DNA from: an uncultured Bacilli bacterium
GTDB taxonomy: Bacteria; Bacillota_I; Bacilli_A; RF39; UBA660
Direction: 5' to 3'
Assembly: GCA_944363835.1 (NCBI GenBank)
Contig: CALVVJ010000005.1
Span: 1-33,229, forward strand
DNA: 33,229 nucleotides
Part shown: positions 17,080 through 23,977 of the stretch, in pieces
How positions within the stretch are numbered: the stretch's first letter is position 1
Layout: each line of letters begins with the position of its first letter
Position numbers and translations under genes: made by a program
The notes under the pieces: generated by a model
The model's database searches: none
The model's input: the letters and a program-made list of their open reading frames with translations, nothing else
What the model was told of the DNA's origin: nothing

Positions 17080-18045
17080 ATGGCTACTCGAAGAAAGCTA
17101 AAAAAACAAGTTTATTTTGTCCTCGGAGGATTAATTTTATTTATAGTTCTTCTCATAGTGGGAATAAATAAATATCAAGAATATAAATACCATCAAACTA
17201 ATGAATATAAATTATTAGAAAAAGGTTATTCAGAGGAAGAAGTAAACAAATTATTAGAAAACTTTACTAAGCAAGAAGACATTGATTACTTCCTTACCAA
17301 TGATAAAGATAGTAAGTATGTAAGTATTCTCGATGAAGATTATTACTTGAGTAAGAATTACTATAAATATTTAAATTACATGCAAGAAAATCCTGATTTA
17401 GATTTAAGTAGTGTCGTAAGAAATATCAATATTCATTTAGATAAAGACTTCTATGAAGAAACTTATTCTACTATAGAATCTTTAGATACTTCAATGTTAG
17501 TCAATAAATATTATTTACTAGATTCTAGTTATGCTCCAACAGATTTAGTAAACGTTTCACAAACATATGCCTGGGGCGAAATTGGCTCCCAACAAGTAAG
17601 AGAAGTTGCCTATAACGCTTTTCTAGATATGTGGAATGCCGCTCATGAAGAAGGCTATTATTTGATGATTAATTCCTCATATCGTTCTTATGCCGATCAA
17701 GAAGCCGTTTACAACAATTATAAAAACTCTAGTGGAGAACGCTATGCGGACAGCATTGCAGCTAGACCCGGTTCTAGTGAACATCAAACTGGTTTAGCCA
17801 TTGATATATTTAGCAAAACTAACACCAACAAAAATACCTTTGCTGAAAGCGCTGAAGCCCAATGGTTAGCTGACAATTCTTATAAATATGGTTTTATTTT
17901 AAGATATCCCGAAGATAAAGTTGATATCACCGGTTATAGTTATGAAGCATGGCACTTCCGTTACGTCGGCGAAGATATTGCCACCTATATCTATGAACAC
18001 AACATAACATTTGAAGAATACTATGCTTACTTTTTAGAAGATTGA
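17080..18045 (+). CDS. D-alanyl-D-alanine carboxypeptidase, VanY/M15B type
   Basis: 321 residues. An N-terminal membrane anchor (about 14-29, FVLGGLILFIVLLIVG) holds the rest outside the cell. A helical stalk region (about 30-140) leads to the M15 peptidase domain (about 150-321). Zinc and catalytic motifs are complete: SSYRSYADQ, SEHQTGLAIDI (His235, Asp242) and EAWHFRYVG (Glu289, His292). It should trim D-Ala-D-Ala ends of peptidoglycan stem peptides. The start is the ATG behind GGAGGGTGAT; a longer frame opening with TTG includes that site. An extended -10 (TGATATAAT) lies about 25 bases upstream. It ends in a clear terminator that overlaps the tail of the convergent Fic gene. No van-type resistance genes accompany it, so housekeeping wall remodelling is more likely than glycopeptide resistance. 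Confidence 0.92.
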   Translation: MATRRKLKKQVYFVLGGLILFIVLLIVGINKYQEYKYHQTNEYKLLEKGYSEEEVNKLLENFTKQEDIDYFLTNDKDSKYVSILDEDYYLSKNYYKYLNYMQENPDLDLSSVVRNINIHLDKDFYEETYSTIESLDTSMLVNKYYLLDSSYAPTDLVNVSQTYAWGEIGSQQVREVAYNAFLDMWNAAHEEGYYLMINSSYRSYADQEAVYNNYKNSSGERYADSIAARPGSSEHQTGLAIDIFSKTNTNKNTFAESAEAQWLADNSYKYGFILRYPEDKVDITGYSYEAWHFRYVGEDIATYIYEHNITFEEYYAYFLED

Positions 18046-19181
18046 AATGTTTTCAATCTTTTTAAATGCTTTTCTTCCTCTTCTGGCACCAAACTACTAT
18101 TAAACTCTAAAAACATATTAGGAAAATTATCTCCTAGCATTTTTTTAGAATATTTTACTACTTCTAAAATATCTGCTTCAATTAATGGCAAAAGCATTTC
18201 TTCAAATATATCTTTACTCTTTTTCTTATCGTTAAGATTATTATAGAAATGCACAAAATCTCCGACAGTCTTTGCACCATTCATCGAAAGTAAATATAAC
18301 ATTGTTTGATAATCTATTCCGCTCAATTTATAATGCGTATTACTTGCTATAGTTTGCATGACACTTTCTTTTTCCAATTCTAATTTAACCGTTTCTAACA
18401 TAAATCGCAAAAAATAGGTTATATCACAAGTTCCTTTTGCCTCCCGAATAATTCGGTCATAACTACTACCAGCAAAGCCAATGCCGCGATTGAAGATTAT
18501 ATAAGGATAAGCACCCTTATTAAGTAAATGCCACAATGCCATAGTTCTCGAAGTTCTTCCATTGACATCAAAATAAGGATGAATATAAACAAAATAAAAA
18601 TGTAATATCTGTGATTTAATATATTCATCAGTCATATTTTGAGAAAAATTAGCATTATTAAAAAAATCAAAATAATAATCCATCAATCTAGCAATATTTT
18701 GCCAATTTGTTCCTTCTTCTAATTCAGTATCTAAACGCCCATTACGCAATATATACACCGGAGCCATCCGATAAAATTCTCCCATTCTTTGTAAATCTCG
18801 TTCTTCTAATATATCTTTACTAAGAATTTGATATAATTCTTTTAAATGTTTAGCATCTACTTCATGATGTTTTAATATATATTGATATCCCCGATATAGA
18901 TTAAGTATTCGCTTGCGTACATCTTCATCTTTAATTCTATCAGTTTTCTTTTTAATAACAGCCTCAACTACTCCTAAATCATAACCATAACCTTCGACCT
19001 GATTATTAGCTTTTATCTCATGAGAAAATAACATTTTCTTTGCAAAATGTAAATTATCCATATTATGATCAAAATTCAAAAAATCTTCCAACTCTTCATA
19101 AATAGGAACCAATGGTTCTCTACGCAAATAAAACTTTATCCCCTTCTCTGTTGGCAATTCTAAATATTCTCTTTTTTGCAT
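18027..19181 (-). CDS. Fic-family protein
   Basis: 384 residues. Fic domain proteins transfer AMP or other phosphate-containing groups to target proteins. The catalytic loop HPYFDVNGRTSR lies near residue 201, with Val replacing the usual Gly after the acidic residue (consensus HPFxDGNGR); the catalytic His and the Asn-Gly-Arg are kept. KANNQVEGYG near residue 60 resembles the N-terminal autoinhibitory helix of class II Fic proteins ((S/T)xxxE(G/N)), with Asn in place of Ser/Thr. A C-terminal winged-helix-like part follows (about 280-384). An ATG 12 bases upstream is in frame but abuts AGGAAG; the chosen ATG has 12-base spacing, so the start is uncertain. A 12-bp inverted repeat lies just upstream. 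Confidence 0.87.
   Translation of the reverse strand: MQKREYLELPTEKGIKFYLRREPLVPIYEELEDFLNFDHNMDNLHFAKKMLFSHEIKANNQVEGYGYDLGVVEAVIKKKTDRIKDEDVRKRILNLYRGYQYILKHHEVDAKHLKELYQILSKDILEERDLQRMGEFYRMAPVYILRNGRLDTELEEGTNWQNIARLMDYYFDFFNNANFSQNMTDEYIKSQILHFYFVYIHPYFDVNGRTSRTMALWHLLNKGAYPYIIFNRGIGFAGSSYDRIIREAKGTCDITYFLRFMLETVKLELEKESVMQTIASNTHYKLSGIDYQTMLYLLSMNGAKTVGDFVHFYNNLNDKKKSKDIFEEMLLPLIEADILEVVKYSKKMLGDNFPNMFLEFNSSLVPEEEEKHLKRLKTFQSSKK
18038..18063 (+). terminator. Terminator of the M15 carboxypeptidase gene
   Basis: Perfect 9-bp stem AAGATTGAA / TTCAATCTT with a 5-base loop, followed by TTT. It covers the stop codons of both convergent genes. Confidence 0.75.
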
Positions 19182-19215
19182 ACTATCTATCATCTTCCTA
19201 TACTAACAACTTGCA

Positions 19216-19248
19216 ATATAATACTCTCCTTAATGAAGAGTATTATAT
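19216..19248. repeat. 12-bp perfect inverted repeat upstream of the Fic gene
   Basis: ATATAATACTCT and AGAGTATTATAT are separated by nine bases, between the DHH gene stop and the Fic gene start. There is no T-run on either side, so it is a poor terminator. TATTAT within the right arm could serve as a -10 for the Fic gene, which would make the repeat an operator-like site. Function is inferred. Confidence 0.5.
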
Positions 19249-19267
19249 CACTTTAAATATATTTTGG

Positions 19268-20206
19268 CTATTTATTAACTCTCTTATGTTCACAAATAAT
19301 ATCTACTATAGCATCTCTTACATTAAGACTAATTGGACTACTCGCCGCATAATCATGGCCTTTACCTCCAAAATATTCTGCAATAGGTAAAACTTTTACT
19401 CCGGAATTAACATAACGATATGATATGGTTCCATTATCTAACGATATCATCATTACAAAATCTACTGGGAATTGCTTATCCCTTAAATACTGTGCCAAAT
19501 CATTACGGTATTCATAATCAATAAATACGATGCCAGCTTTTAATCCTAAAACATCTCTATAAACAATATTTTTAGAATAACCTTGAAGTTTATCTTCTAT
19601 CTGTTTATTCTTATTATTAATTAAAGATAACTCTAAATTATTAAACATAAAACTTTGTGGTCTAGAACTTAACTTATCAATCATCAAATCGATATATGCA
19701 TTCGGACCTACCGCATTAAATAATGTCGTTAAATCCCGAGCCATCGGTTCATTTTTCACTGTAGTCCATTCCCAAGTATCATAAAGCCTTGTAAGTTCCA
19801 CAAATCTAGCTATAACTTCATCACCTGACAATAAATTATTTTTTCTAAGGTATTCATAAAATAGAGATGTTCCAGAACATCTTCCAATCTCATCCTCAAT
19901 TCTTACAGTTATAAAATCATAATTATGGCACTCATTTAAAGCAGATTCATGATGATCAAACACTAATACTTTATCTCTTAATTTAACATTATTTACTACA
20001 ATACTTGGATCTTCTAACCACATATCTGTTATAAATATTTGATCATATTGATATATTGTTTTATTGGCAATAAGTTCTCTAATTTTATCTAATAAATTAA
20101 ATGTTTCACACAAAATATAATCGACATCTCCAAAGGCTAGCTTTGCTAAAACTACACCTCCCATCCCATCGATATCACTTAAATGCGAAAATATTAATGT
20201 TTTCAT
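19268..20206 (-). CDS. DHH-family phosphoesterase
   Basis: 312 residues. The DHH superfamily includes oligoribonucleases (NrnA), cyclic-dinucleotide phosphodiesterases and RecJ. The metal-binding motifs are present in order: HLSDIDGMGG (His8, Asp11, Asp13), FITDMW (Asp61) and FDHHES (Asp84-His85-His86). The C-terminal DHHA1-like substrate region ends with GGKGHDYAASSPI, as in nanoRNase-type members. It lacks the PAS/GGDEF parts of GdpP, and no membrane segment is seen, so it is a cytoplasmic stand-alone enzyme. It follows the yqeY terminator by a short gap and probably has its own promoter. Whether it acts on nanoRNA, pAp or another substrate is open. Confidence 0.88.
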   Translation of the reverse strand: MKTLIFSHLSDIDGMGGVVLAKLAFGDVDYILCETFNLLDKIRELIANKTIYQYDQIFITDMWLEDPSIVVNNVKLRDKVLVFDHHESALNECHNYDFITVRIEDEIGRCSGTSLFYEYLRKNNLLSGDEVIARFVELTRLYDTWEWTTVKNEPMARDLTTLFNAVGPNAYIDLMIDKLSSRPQSFMFNNLELSLINNKNKQIEDKLQGYSKNIVYRDVLGLKAGIVFIDYEYRNDLAQYLRDKQFPVDFVMMISLDNGTISYRYVNSGVKVLPIAEYFGGKGHDYAASSPISLNVRDAIVDIICEHKRVNK

Positions 20207-20225
20207 TTTCCCTCTTTTCTATATT

Positions 20226-20251
20226 AAAAAACCTCAATCCAGAGGATTGAG
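20226..20251 (-). terminator. Terminator of rpsU-yqeY
   Basis: Perfect 8-bp stem CTCAATCC / GGATTGAG with a 3-base loop, then GTTTTTTAAT on the minus strand, immediately after the yqeY stop. Confidence 0.92.
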
Positions 20252-20252
20252 A

Positions 20253-20699
20253 TTACATTTTGCTTAGTTTTTCTTTAACTAACTTACTAACTAATGACAT
20301 ATCAGCGTTCTTATCAGCTAATGCTTCATTGACACTTTTCATAACCATACCCATATCTTTCATACTAGTTGGTTTAACAAAAGTAAATACTACATCGATT
20401 ACTTTTTCCACTTCTTCTTGTGTCATTTCTTCCGGCAAGTAAGCATCAAGTATAGCAATTTCTTCTTCTAGATTTTTAACAGATTCATCCTTACCATACT
20501 TCTGATACTCTATAATAGAATCTTTTCTTACTTTAACTTGCTTTTTAATAACCGCACTAACTTCCGCATCACTGAGTTCATGTTTCTTGGCAATTTGTTC
20601 CATTTGCAAAGCACTCTTTAGCATCCGTAGAACTGAAAGTTTAAAAGCATCTTTTTCTTTCATTGCCACTTTTAAATCTTCATTAATTTTTGTATTCAT
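20253..20699 (-). CDS. yqeY: YqeY/GatB-domain protein
   Basis: 148 residues, the standard size. YqeY proteins carry the GatB/YqeY helical domain thought to contact tRNA; the molecular role is unclear. Family blocks are visible: LKVAMKEKDAFKLSVLRMLKSAL, then LEEEIAILDAYLPEEMTQEEVEK, and the closing KDMGMVMKSVNEALADKNADMSLVSKLVKE. It starts two bases after the rpsU stop, the widely conserved rpsU-yqeY pair, and ends in a strong terminator. Confidence 0.95.
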   Translation of the reverse strand: MNTKINEDLKVAMKEKDAFKLSVLRMLKSALQMEQIAKKHELSDAEVSAVIKKQVKVRKDSIIEYQKYGKDESVKNLEEEIAILDAYLPEEMTQEEVEKVIDVVFTFVKPTSMKDMGMVMKSVNEALADKNADMSLVSKLVKEKLSKM

Positions 20700-20701
20700 T
20701 A

Positions 20702-20887
20702 TTAGCCCCGATTCTTTTTATGAGAATTTTTAATTCCTTCTTTAATTTCATTTCTTCTTCTAACACCAGGTTTTTCATAGTGTTTTCTTTTCTTAAGTTC
20801 AGAAGGGACTCCACTACGTGCAACTTTTGCTTTGAACTTTTTTAATGCTAAATCAATATTACCATTTTGAACCACTACTTTTGTCAT
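20702..20887 (-). CDS. rpsU: 30S ribosomal protein S21
   Basis: 61 residues, full length. The S21 signature is clear: an ALKKFKAKVARSGVPSELKKR core and the basic tail YEKPGVRRRNEIK. It binds the small ribosomal subunit near the anti-Shine-Dalgarno region. An AGGGAGGG ribosome binding site precedes ATG, and a near-consensus promoter lies about 35 bases upstream. Confidence 0.97.
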   Translation of the reverse strand: MTKVVVQNGNIDLALKKFKAKVARSGVPSELKKRKHYEKPGVRRRNEIKEGIKNSHKKNRG

Positions 20888-20919
20888 TACTCAGCCCTCC
20901 CTTCTGTTAATTCGTTATT

Positions 20920-20948
20920 ATTATAACATTCAAAACTAAGCATTTCAA
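20920..20948 (-). promoter_or_regulatory. Sigma-A promoter of rpsU-yqeY
   Basis: TTGAAA and TATAAT (minus strand) are spaced exactly 17 bases apart, about 30 bases before the rpsU start and just after the last bacteriocin-like peptide gene. No strong terminator separates the two, so some read-through is possible. Confidence 0.85.
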
Positions 20949-20975
20949 CACTTTTAGATAATTTTTACAAGACTT

Positions 20976-21122
20976 TTAGCCAAAAATTAACTTTCGAATG
21001 TTTTTTCCTATTTGACATCCAATATCAAAAATTGCCTTACCAATATTGAGTACTGCTGTCAGGAAAGAAGCCGTTATTGCTCCCCCAACAACATTAGCCA
21101 AATCTCTATTTTCTAACTTCAT
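20976..21122 (-). CDS. Double-glycine-leader bacteriocin-like peptide A
   Basis: 48 residues, absent from standard ORF calls because of its size. AAGGAGG lies six bases before ATG. The leader MKLENRDLANVVGG fits the class II double-glycine type (L at -12 to -7 region, E/D, V, GG at 13-14), the cleavage site of C39 peptidases. The predicted mature part (34 residues) is hydrophobic and amphipathic, AITASFLTAVLNIG... to ...KNIRKLIFG. It has a cationic C-terminus, one Cys (36) and a GxxxG motif (Gly35-Cys-Gln-Ile-Gly39). It is last in the operon after the C39 exporter. Together with peptide B it fits a two-peptide (class IIb) bacteriocin. Gene call is strong; activity and target are inferred. Confidence 0.82.
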   Translation of the reverse strand: MKLENRDLANVVGGAITASFLTAVLNIGKAIFDIGCQIGKNIRKLIFG

Positions 21123-21137
21123 ATTTAACCTCCTTAT

Positions 21138-21260
21138 CTATTTTTCAAAAAAGCCACAAAATATTCCTAAAGCAAAGATAACTAATCCCCCGAGAACAAT
21201 CAGTATAGTTTTGCTTCCACCATTTATATTTTCTAACTCTCTATTACTTAAAACTTCCAT
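21138..21260 (-). CDS. Double-glycine-leader bacteriocin-like peptide B
   Basis: 40 residues. AAGGAGG is four bases before ATG. The leader MEVLSNRELENINGG is a textbook class II leader (LSNxEL...I.GG, cleavage after Gly15). The predicted 25-residue mature peptide is strongly hydrophobic (SKTILIVLGGLVIF...), with one Cys (35), two glycine-spaced stretches including GxxxG (Gly32-Ile-Phe-Cys-Gly36), and a short charged end EK. It lies 15 bases upstream of peptide A and downstream of the 18-codon ORF. Paired GxxxG motifs are typical of two-peptide bacteriocins, in which helices from both peptides pack in the target membrane. The lone Cys in each mature peptide could form an intermolecular bridge. 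Confidence 0.83.
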   Translation of the reverse strand: MEVLSNRELENINGGSKTILIVLGGLVIFALGIFCGFFEK

Positions 21261-21271
21261 AAAACCTCCTT

Positions 21272-21328
21272 TTAAATTGGCAATGCCATTTGCAGTAAAT
21301 AATATATAGCTCTAAAAATAAAACCCAA
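21272..21328 (-). CDS. Possible 18-residue peptide in bacteriocin operon
   Basis: An in-frame TTG follows the near-perfect ribosome binding site AAGGAGGGTGAT by about ten bases and reads MGFIFRAIYYLLQMALPI before a stop just ahead of the next ribosome binding site. That strong a site with no other ORF to serve suggests translation here. The peptide has no double-glycine leader and is hydrophobic with one Arg; it could be a leaderless peptide, a signal, or a translational bridge to peptide B. It could also be a remnant of a lost gene. The TTG start lowers confidence. Confidence 0.4.
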   Translation of the reverse strand: MGFIFRAIYYLLQMALPI

Positions 21329-21344
21329 TTTGCTATCACCCTCC

Positions 21345-21743
21345 TTATAATAACTTCTTAATTTTTTCCCATACTTTTTCTTTATTATAATAAATACTAA
21401 CTTTAACAACTGCCTTCTCTGGATAAACATCATAAGCATTTACAATTACTTCTTGATAATTAACCATCGTCTTACTATCTAACAATACATCGCTCACCGC
21501 CATAACATGGAAATCGTATTTTCTATCTGTAATTTTAAAATATTCCGTATTTACAATCGTATCAGAGTAAGTAATTGGTATATTTAAAACTATATTACCA
21601 TTTTCATAATAAGCATAAGTATTATAAACATCATATACCTTGATATTTAAAATACTAATTAATACCACTATTAATAAAAACGTAATAACAAAAATTAATT
21701 TAAAAGTTTTATAAGGAATATTTAATAATTCTTCAGTATTCAT
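21345..21743 (-). CDS. Small bacteriocin-export accessory protein (membrane-anchored)
   Basis: 132 residues. An N-terminal cytoplasmic segment, one transmembrane helix (about 16-38, LIFVITFLLIVVLISILNIK), then a ~90-residue extracytoplasmic beta-rich domain. Placement and layout recall the accessory (HlyD/membrane-fusion-like) proteins that accompany C39 ABC exporters, but it is far shorter than usual (400+ residues) and I see no coiled-coil hairpin. An immunity protein is another possibility. The ATG chosen has GGGAGG a few bases upstream and overlaps the exporter stop by 11 bases; an ATG-less extension upstream is unlikely. Translation is coupled to the exporter. Confidence 0.7.
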   Translation of the reverse strand: MNTEELLNIPYKTFKLIFVITFLLIVVLISILNIKVYDVYNTYAYYENGNIVLNIPITYSDTIVNTEYFKITDRKYDFHVMAVSDVLLDSKTMVNYQEVIVNAYDVYPEKAVVKVSIYYNKEKVWEKIKKLL

Positions 21744-23781
21744 TACGTCCTCCCACATTTATTACGGTATCAAATAATTTATCTTGATTCTTATGAGTTA
21801 CATAAATTATCGTTTTATTATTGTATTTTCTCTTTAGATTTCTAATGATTGTTCTTTCTTTATAGTAATCAACTTCACTTAAAGCCTCATCCAATATTAA
21901 TATGTTAAAATCATTTAATAACGCTCTTGCTAAAACTATTCTTTGTTTTTCACCTCCAGAAATATTATTAGTATCATTGCTTATTAATGTTTCATATCTT
22001 AAAGCCTTACCAGCCACAATCTCATCCACTAAACATAACTCACAAACTTCTCGATAATACTCTTCACTTACCTTCCTTTCTAACAAAATATTATCTCTAA
22101 TGCTTCCCGTAACCAAACTTTCTTGTTGTCCAACGTAAGTTATGTTTTCTCTAACTGTCGCTATACTTAAATCTTTAAGATTATATCCTCCAATAAGTAT
22201 TTCTCCTTGATAATCCGTAATATATTTATCTAATATCTTACATAAAGTCGATTTACCAGAACCACTTCGACCTTTTAAAAGAACCAAAGATCCGGGAGGA
22301 ATTTGCCAATTAAACCTAGTAAAAATATTTCTTAGAGCATCATAAGAATAAGTTAAGTCTTTAATTACTATTTTCCAATCATTTAATTTCATAAAACGTC
22401 CTAAATTTTCCTTATGCAAACTTAAAAAATCATCGATTTTTGTAAATGTTGCCTTCACAAAATTATATTTAGGTAAAATATCAATACAATTCTTAATAGG
22501 TTCTAAGAACAATCCTAAAAGTGTATTAAAAGTAATTAGTTCACTAACTTCTAAATGCCCTTGATAAATCAAATAAAACCCCCAAGTATTTATAACAAAA
22601 AATCCCAATTCGTTAATAATATTTTTAATAGTAGTTTCTCTATTTATAAAAAGTCCTACTTTAAAATTATCATATAGAAGTTTAATTAAACTATTCTCTA
22701 CTTTTTTAAGACGTTTATCTGTTAGATGCAAGTTTTTTATACTAGTTATCATATTAATATTTTCTAAAAGCGTATTATTAAACTCTGCTTCTAACTCAAT
22801 ATTACTATAAGCCTTTTTATATATTATCTTACTCGCAATTATTCCTGCGATTAAATAAAGTACTAAACAAAGAAAAAGTATCCAAAAGAGTTTACTACTT
22901 ATCCTATATAATAAAGGCACTACTGCTATTACTAGTAAAAAATCCAGAAAACAAGTAATAAAAATCTCCGTAAATAAATTTTTAATATTAGCTAATTCCG
23001 TTACCCGAGTAATGATTTCTCCACTCGTTCTACTAGTAATAACTTCCAAAGGGAGATGAAAAATATGACTTATAAAATTACTATGTAAAAGACCATCAAT
23101 ATTTTTATTTAAGTGTGTCTCTAAATATGACCGAATATACCCAAATACTAACTTTATGACTATTAAAAAACCGAAAAATATTCCAAATACTTTCAAATAA
23201 TTGACATAATAATTTTGGGTAATACCATCAACCATAACTTGAAAATAATACCCACCACCAATCGTACTTAGCATTAGAATGACACTAGCAAGAAGTATTC
23301 CCCAAAATAGTTTCTTTTCCTGTAAAACAATACTTCCAAGCATTTTAAGTAAACTATTTTCTTTAACTAGAATATCTATCTTTCTTTTAGGATAAAATAT
23401 CAACAATACATGACTCCATTCCTCATAAAATTCATCCTTAGTTTTTACAATCTTACCTTTAGCTGGATCCATTAGTACTACTTTATCTTTGGTAATTTTG
23501 TAAATAACCACATAATGATTCAAACCATTTTTCTTTATCATATGAGCAATCGCCGGTAATCGAATATTCTCATCCTTTAAATTATTGGCCTTTATTCCTT
23601 TAGCATCAAATCCATACTTTTTAGCAGTTTGTACTAAATTGAGAGCTGTCGTACCTTCATTAGAAACCTTAGCATCTAAACGCAATCGCTCCAAAGAAAC
23701 ATACCCTCCATAATGTTGAATAATAGATGCTAACGAACAAACTCCGCAATCTTTTAAATCACGTTGCCGAACAATTTTCAT
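21733..23781 (-). CDS. Peptidase-containing ABC exporter (C39, bacteriocin type)
   Basis: 682 residues, a normal length for PCAT exporters. An N-terminal C39 cysteine peptidase (about 1-130) has catalytic Cys12 in DLKDCGVCSL, His89 in LNHYVVIY and Asp105 in VVLMDPAKGK. The transmembrane domain (about 160-440) has six hydrophobic helices, and the C-terminal ATPase (about 460-682) has Walker A GRSGSGKST, signature NNISGGEKQR, and Walker B ILILDEAL. It cuts double-glycine leaders and exports the mature peptide; both short peptides downstream have such leaders. It is the first gene of the operon: exporter, accessory protein, 18-codon ORF, peptides B and A. GGGAGGTAAG precedes the ATG. No histidine kinase or regulator is adjacent. 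Confidence 0.95.
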   Translation of the reverse strand: MKIVRQRDLKDCGVCSLASIIQHYGGYVSLERLRLDAKVSNEGTTALNLVQTAKKYGFDAKGIKANNLKDENIRLPAIAHMIKKNGLNHYVVIYKITKDKVVLMDPAKGKIVKTKDEFYEEWSHVLLIFYPKRKIDILVKENSLLKMLGSIVLQEKKLFWGILLASVILMLSTIGGGYYFQVMVDGITQNYYVNYLKVFGIFFGFLIVIKLVFGYIRSYLETHLNKNIDGLLHSNFISHIFHLPLEVITSRTSGEIITRVTELANIKNLFTEIFITCFLDFLLVIAVVPLLYRISSKLFWILFLCLVLYLIAGIIASKIIYKKAYSNIELEAEFNNTLLENINMITSIKNLHLTDKRLKKVENSLIKLLYDNFKVGLFINRETTIKNIINELGFFVINTWGFYLIYQGHLEVSELITFNTLLGLFLEPIKNCIDILPKYNFVKATFTKIDDFLSLHKENLGRFMKLNDWKIVIKDLTYSYDALRNIFTRFNWQIPPGSLVLLKGRSGSGKSTLCKILDKYITDYQGEILIGGYNLKDLSIATVRENITYVGQQESLVTGSIRDNILLERKVSEEYYREVCELCLVDEIVAGKALRYETLISNDTNNISGGEKQRIVLARALLNDFNILILDEALSEVDYYKERTIIRNLKRKYNNKTIIYVTHKNQDKLFDTVINVGGRNEY

Positions 23782-23845
23782 AATTTTTCTTACCTCCCTT
23801 CACTTATATATATCTGTAAAAATTGCCAATTTCCTTTTTTTTAAC

Positions 23846-23873
23846 ACAAAAAAACATCACTTTTTGTGATGTT
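23846..23873 (-). terminator. Terminator after tRNA-Arg
   Basis: 8-bp stem AACATCAC / GTGATGTT with a 5-base loop, then a run of seven Ts on the minus strand. It separates ileS/tRNA-Arg from the bacteriocin operon. Confidence 0.88.
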
Positions 23874-23883
23874 TGCATTCTTA

Positions 23884-23960
23884 TGGTGTCCTCGACAGGA
23901 TTTGAACCTGCGACCTAATGCGTCGGAGGCATTCACTCTATCCAACTGAGCTACGAGGAC
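23884..23960 (-). tRNA. tRNA-Arg (anticodon CCG)
   Basis: Minus-strand cloverleaf of 77 bases including an encoded CCA. The acceptor arms GTCCTCG / CGAGGAC pair perfectly, followed by discriminator A. D arm AGCTCAGTTGGATAGAGT; anticodon stem AATGC/GCATT around loop CTCCGAC, giving anticodon CCG (Arg, codon CGG); T arm with GGTTCAAATCC. It lies 17 bases after the ileS stop and ends in a terminator, so it could be transcribed from the ileS promoter. Confidence 0.97.
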
Positions 23961-23977
23961 CCATAACCATTTTACCA

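Noticed and set aside
17080-18045. Vancomycin-resistance carboxypeptidase
   Set aside because: No vanS/vanR/vanH/vanA/vanX neighbours; an ordinary wall carboxypeptidase is more likely.
21733-23781. Lantibiotic-type locus
   Set aside because: No LanM/LanB/LanC-like modification enzyme is present, and the peptides lack Ser/Thr/Cys-rich cores, so an unmodified class II type fits better.
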